A DNA stretch of 64,000 nucleotides. Origin: JAVBKX01 sp031553835 (GTDB lineage Bacteria; Bacteroidota; Bacteroidia; Bacteroidales; Azobacteroidaceae). The translations under genes and the position numbers were made by a program. Below are positions 60,557 to 64,000 of this stretch, one piece after another. The stretch spans positions 107,866-171,865 of the forward strand of contig JAVBKX010000023.1 in NCBI GenBank assembly GCA_031553835.1, read 5' to 3'. Under the pieces are notes generated by a model that was given only the letters and a program-made list of their open reading frames with translations, was not told the DNA's origin and made no database searches. Each line of letters starts with the position of its first letter. Within the stretch, counting starts at the first letter, position 1.

Positions 60557-63323
60557 TGTACGAAGGAAAGGACTGTATGACTCTAATCAATTGTATGTGA
60601 CCAAAACGAGCGATGAGGATGGGTGTGTCTCTTATGTCTTTACCGATAAATTGGGGCGGCAGGTGCTCCTTCGTCACATGAAAGGATCTACCTGTAATGA
60701 TACCTATTATGTGTACGACGACTTTGGGTTGTTGCGCTATGTATTGCCCAATTGTACAGTCGGGTTGACTTCCACCACGGTCGCTTATAACATTTCTACC
60801 CTGGCGATTGCCAATTATGGATACTATTACAAATACGATCATCGCAATCGCTGTATAGAGAAAAAATTGCCGGGAGCTGGAGCCATTTATTACGAATATG
60901 ATTCGGCCGACCGGTTGATCCTGACCCAGGACAGGGAACATGGGGGCAATTGGATGTTTTCCATTCCGGATGTATTTGGAAGGACGGTACTGACCGGAAT
61001 TGTTTCCGGAAAACCTGTCATTACCGGAGTGGTTAAAGGAGAATATACCGGCGCTACAAATCCATTTTATGGTTACACCTTGTCGGGAATCACTTTTACC
61101 GCCAACCAGCAACAAAGCTATACGGCCTTTACCGTGAATTACTATGATAATTATAAATTTAAATCCTTACCGGGTTTCAGTGGTGATTCCAATTTTGCCT
61201 ATGGCATGCCGGCAGACTTTGCCAATACCCGGTATGGAGATGATCAGGATCTGGTCAAGGCTAAGGGTCAGCTTACCGGAAGCCAGGTATTTGCAGTCGG
61301 AGGTGGTTTTGCATCCGGCAAGCCGATTTATTCGGTTTTTTATTATGACGACCGGAACCGGATTATTCAGACCGTATCTTCTAACCAATTAGTGGGCTAT
61401 GACAAGGAATATTTTGACTATTCTACCTGGCTTGCAGATACTCCGCAAAAGAAACGGGTGATTCATAGTGTGGTAGGTTCTGCTGCTGTGACAGAGAATT
61501 ACTCATATATTTACGATGATGCCGGCCGGTTAAAGGACACCGAATATACATTAGACAATAATACGGCTTCCAAGACTTATTTATCAAGACTGACCTATGA
61601 TGAAATGTGTCGGTTGAAGACCAAACAATTAGGGAATGCCTATGAAACCATCTCTTATAAGTACAATGTCCGGAATTGGGTGAAAGAGATTAATTCCAAC
61701 CGTTTTCAGGAAAACCTGTATTACAATGAATCGGTGTCAGGGAATACTCCTGTTTATAACGGGAATATTTCGGCATTGACTTGGAAAACCGCTTCCAGTA
61801 CCACATTACGAGGATACAATTTTACATACGATCAATTAAACCAGTTGACATCGGCCATTTACCGGAAGAATGGGGCGGCGGATGGGAGTTATGACGCTAC
61901 CTATGGCTATTCAGGCAGGCAACTTACCACCTTAGGACGTTATTATAACTTCGGGACCACATCGGCTACCCGGACAACGATTGATGCCTTGTTGCTTTCG
62001 TATAATGGCAACCGGTTGAGTAAAGTGGAAGAGTCGCAATCTGCCTCGGATTGGCGCTATGGCTTCTACAAACCAGATTCTTACAGCGGGGAAGAATACG
62101 GATATAACAATAATGGAGCGATGATTCATGATTATAATTCAGGGATTTCCCGGATTTATTACAATTCATTGCACTTACCATCCCAGGTAATGTTTGCATA
62201 CGGACATAGTATCATTTATACTTATGATGGATTGGGTAATAAACATAAAGCAGTTTATAAGACGGTGAAATCGAACCTGAATGTGCCGATGGGAGCAAGT
62301 GACATACCTAACCAGTCTGCCAATTTACAGAGTACGTTGGAAGTGAATTATTGCGGCCGTTTTATCCATGAAAACCGGGGAGCGGTGAAACGGATTCTGT
62401 TGCCGGACGGATATGTTGACCGTTCCTCTACGGGGGCTTATACTTTTTATTATTACCTGAAAGACCATTTGGGCAATAACCGGGTAGTTATTAATACGTC
62501 CGGAACAGCTACGGTACAGGAGATGAACTATTATCCTTTCGGGATGGCTTATCTTGACCGGTTATCGACCGATTCGAAGAATCCGGGATTGCAGCCTTAC
62601 AAGTATGGAGGCAAGGAATATGATACGATGTATGGGTTGAACTGGTATGATTTTCATGCCCGTCAGAAGATGGGGCAATTGCCTGGGTTTACAACCATGG
62701 ATCCGTTGTGCGAGAAATATCCGTGGATAAGTCCGTATGCTTATTGTGCCAATAATCCGGTGAATGCAATTGATTTAAGGGGGGACAGTGTGACTGTTCT
62801 CAATCTTGGTACAGGAACAGACCAACATATGGCTATCCTAATCCAGAATGATGCTGGCAAATGGCAATATTTTTCCGTGAATGGAGATAATGTTTATATA
62901 CCAGGAACAGATATTCACTTTGGAGGACGGAAGTTTGATGATTTGGCCGTTGGAGAATTTGATAGCCCGCAGCAATTTATGGATAGCTATTATAACCAGG
63001 CTGGAGATAAAGATGATAAATCAATAAACTCCTATGGTTTCACTGAGGGTTATGTGCTCCCCACTACTTCAGAGCAAGATAACACTATCCGAAGCACCTT
63101 TACGGATATTAGCCAGAATGAAAGTTATAATATTTTCACCAATAATTGTGCAACGGTTGTACAAAAGTCGTTAAATGCAGCCGGAGTAGAAACGAAAGTT
63201 AATGGAGGTTATATAGCAGGGAAACAACGAGGTTTTAATACATTTATCCCATCAGATGCTTTTGGAACTATAAAAACAAATAATCCGAATGGGATTTACA
63301 TCCGTTCTAACAAAAAGCAATAA
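60522..63323 (+). CDS. RHS-repeat core and polymorphic C-terminal toxin-like domain (frame continues from the upstream fragment)
   Basis: The frame has 933 residues from a TTG that is probably not a real start. It carries many YD/RHS repeats (YDSADRLILTQDREHG, YDDAGRLKDTEYTLD, YDQLNQLTSAIYRKNG, YDGLGNKHKAVYK), then the core signature YYYLKDHLGNNRVVINTSG near 645 and YYPFGMAYLDRLSTDSKN with GLNWYDFHARQKMG and CANNPVNAIDLRGDS. After that lie about 180 unique residues with DQHMAILIQND (His) and FTNNCATVVQKSLNAAG (Cys), suggesting a cysteine-peptidase-like fold. RHS shells typically carry such variable toxins. A membrane protein in the immunity position follows. Confidence 0.88.
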   Translation: MHCVLFYMDGDNVRRKGLYDSNQLYVTKTSDEDGCVSYVFTDKLGRQVLLRHMKGSTCNDTYYVYDDFGLLRYVLPNCTVGLTSTTVAYNISTLAIANYGYYYKYDHRNRCIEKKLPGAGAIYYEYDSADRLILTQDREHGGNWMFSIPDVFGRTVLTGIVSGKPVITGVVKGEYTGATNPFYGYTLSGITFTANQQQSYTAFTVNYYDNYKFKSLPGFSGDSNFAYGMPADFANTRYGDDQDLVKAKGQLTGSQVFAVGGGFASGKPIYSVFYYDDRNRIIQTVSSNQLVGYDKEYFDYSTWLADTPQKKRVIHSVVGSAAVTENYSYIYDDAGRLKDTEYTLDNNTASKTYLSRLTYDEMCRLKTKQLGNAYETISYKYNVRNWVKEINSNRFQENLYYNESVSGNTPVYNGNISALTWKTASSTTLRGYNFTYDQLNQLTSAIYRKNGAADGSYDATYGYSGRQLTTLGRYYNFGTTSATRTTIDALLLSYNGNRLSKVEESQSASDWRYGFYKPDSYSGEEYGYNNNGAMIHDYNSGISRIYYNSLHLPSQVMFAYGHSIIYTYDGLGNKHKAVYKTVKSNLNVPMGASDIPNQSANLQSTLEVNYCGRFIHENRGAVKRILLPDGYVDRSSTGAYTFYYYLKDHLGNNRVVINTSGTATVQEMNYYPFGMAYLDRLSTDSKNPGLQPYKYGGKEYDTMYGLNWYDFHARQKMGQLPGFTTMDPLCEKYPWISPYAYCANNPVNAIDLRGDSVTVLNLGTGTDQHMAILIQNDAGKWQYFSVNGDNVYIPGTDIHFGGRKFDDLAVGEFDSPQQFMDSYYNQAGDKDDKSINSYGFTEGYVLPTTSEQDNTIRSTFTDISQNESYNIFTNNCATVVQKSLNAAGVETKVNGGYIAGKQRGFNTFIPSDAFGTIKTNNPNGIYIRSNKKQ

Positions 63324-63330
63324 TCTTCTT

Positions 63331-63687
63331 ATGTCAAAGGATAAGATATGTGTTGAGATTGCTCAAGCCTATTGGATGATACATGCGATTGTTATTTTTA
63401 GGATGGGTTTTTATGGAATGTTACTTCCAATAATATCTGTTTGTATTGTAATTAATTATATCCTTAAATGGATTGTTCTTAATCACAAATATGTTAAAAC
63501 ATACTCAATTTTGATGATTGTGTATTCTGTGATTTATGCGATATTAAATGGAGTTTTGCTTGTTTTTTTCAAACAATCAACAACAATGTATTTAGGAATG
63601 CTATTAATTGTAGTTTTAAATTTTATAATTTCGGTAACGACATTTATGAAATATCGCAAATGGTATAGTTTTAACAGGAAAGAATAA
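63331..63687 (+). CDS. Small membrane protein in the immunity-protein position
   Basis: The protein has 118 residues from the ATG at 63331, 7 nt after the RHS stop. It has four hydrophobic segments (AYWMIHAIVIFRMGFYGMLL, IISVCIVINYILKWIVL, YSILMIVYSVIYAILNGVLL, MLLIVVLNFIISVTTF). The position immediately after a polymorphic toxin tip suggests an immunity protein, but the family is not recognised. It is much more AT-rich than the RHS core, as is usual for exchangeable tip modules. Confidence 0.6.
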   Translation: MSKDKICVEIAQAYWMIHAIVIFRMGFYGMLLPIISVCIVINYILKWIVLNHKYVKTYSILMIVYSVIYAILNGVLLVFFKQSTTMYLGMLLIVVLNFIISVTTFMKYRKWYSFNRKE

Positions 63688-63828
63688 TCAGCAAGTTTGT
63701 GTTTCGGTCTGCCCGAAACGGATTGAATAGTAAAATCCCCGATGAGCGGAGATTAGATCTCCGTTCAAAAAGATAGGAGCTTTCAACTCCCATTCAAAAA
63801 TTGATTAAGAAGTAAAGTGAAAAGGGTA
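63688..63828. other. Short intergenic region with two small hairpins
   Basis: GTTTCGG/CCGAAAC (63701-63719) and CGGAGAT/ATCTCCG (63747-63763) form stems. The second lies upstream of a T-poor stretch, so termination is uncertain. No gene seen. Confidence 0.4.
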
Positions 63829-64000
63829 ATGATTATAAAAGAATTGAAATATGGAGTCTGGAATGTCAAGCGATTACCAATTGCCCAAAAGAAGACTGCG
63901 GAATTACAAATTTCACTGAACATGGGAGCAAGTGCTATGCCTAACCAGTCGGCCAATTTACAGAGTACGTTGAATTACCTGAAAGACCATTTGGGCAATA
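63829..64000 (+). CDS. Start of a second, shortened RHS copy, open at the window edge
   Basis: An ATG at 63829 with an AAAGGG ribosome-binding sequence opens a frame that runs to the edge. The first 31 residues (starting MIIKELKYGVWNVKRLPIAQ) are unlike the long RHS gene. From 63922 the sequence follows the RHS core at 62289-62339 (MGASxxPNQSANLQSTL) and then jumps to YLKDHLGN (62454 onward), missing 111 nt in frame. It may be an orphan RHS tip module with its own start, or debris of a duplication. Confidence 0.7.
   Translation, partial: MIIKELKYGVWNVKRLPIAQKKTAELQISLNMGASAMPNQSANLQSTLNYLKDHLGN

Overview
The window looks like chromosomal DNA from a member of the Bacteroidota, most likely Bacteroidales. 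The evidence is the recurring Bacteroidota -7 promoter box (TAnnTTTG) upstream of many genes, a short primary sigma factor with no N-terminal extension, the gliding lipoprotein GldH, a YaaT/PSP1 protein, a type IX secretion (T9SS) C-terminal sorting domain, a GlsA/GlsB-like glycine-lipid pair and RHS proteins of Bacteroidota type. No rRNA or tRNA gene was recognised. All family calls were made by reading translations, without database searches.

Layout. 1-1327 (minus): a secreted PHP-phosphoesterase/DUF1080 fusion that runs off the left edge. 1511-8542: a CRISPR region. It holds what looks like a deletion scar (a RAMP/Cas6-like N-terminus joined out of frame to the HEPN C-terminus of a Csx1/Csx2-type protein), a small Csx-type protein, a membrane-anchored CARF protein, an AT-rich leader, a 12-repeat array, REP-like palindromes, a reverse transcriptase-Cas1 fusion, Cas2 and an unknown protein. 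No cas10, csm/cmr or other interference gene is present. 8551-34332: mostly core genes. These are mfd, a polyprenol-phosphate mannosyltransferase, a MazF-like toxin pair wedged before pyrC, DUF3109, a MscS-glsA-glsB operon, a TPR/PD40 protein, NfeD-FloA, a nucleoside phosphorylase, a GH71/99-like hydrolase, mnmE, a YhcG-type nuclease, an IS/MITE-like remnant, DUF2148, ahpF-ahpC with divergent oxyR, and trehalose synthase/phosphatase with a GH15 enzyme.

34500-44361: a nine-gene block that begins with PP2C, FHA, FHA/zinc-ribbon and a Ser/Thr kinase of non-RD type with a membrane span and a MORN-like tail. It continues with two exported proteins, a PEGA-domain envelope protein, an ASKHA/Ppx-like lipoprotein and a DUF481-like outer-membrane protein. 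The tight spacing suggests a signalling-to-envelope module. 44443-58545: housekeeping and stress genes. These are class I fumarase, a BON lipoprotein, grpE-dnaJ, a DegP-type protease, rpoD, ribonuclease G/E, a 30-residue basic ribosomal-type protein, an HU-like protein, mutY, gldH, yaaT, and the agmatine-to-putrescine pair aguB-aguA.

58859-64000: an accessory region with a T9SS-sorted protein, an RHS gene split by a one-base shift at a C5 tract, a polymorphic C-terminal toxin-like domain, a small membrane protein in the immunity position, and the start of a second, shortened RHS copy at the right edge. The points most worth following up are the effector-less RT-Cas1/CARF locus with its apparent deletion junction, the kinase/FHA/PEGA/ASKHA block, and the RHS rearrangements.
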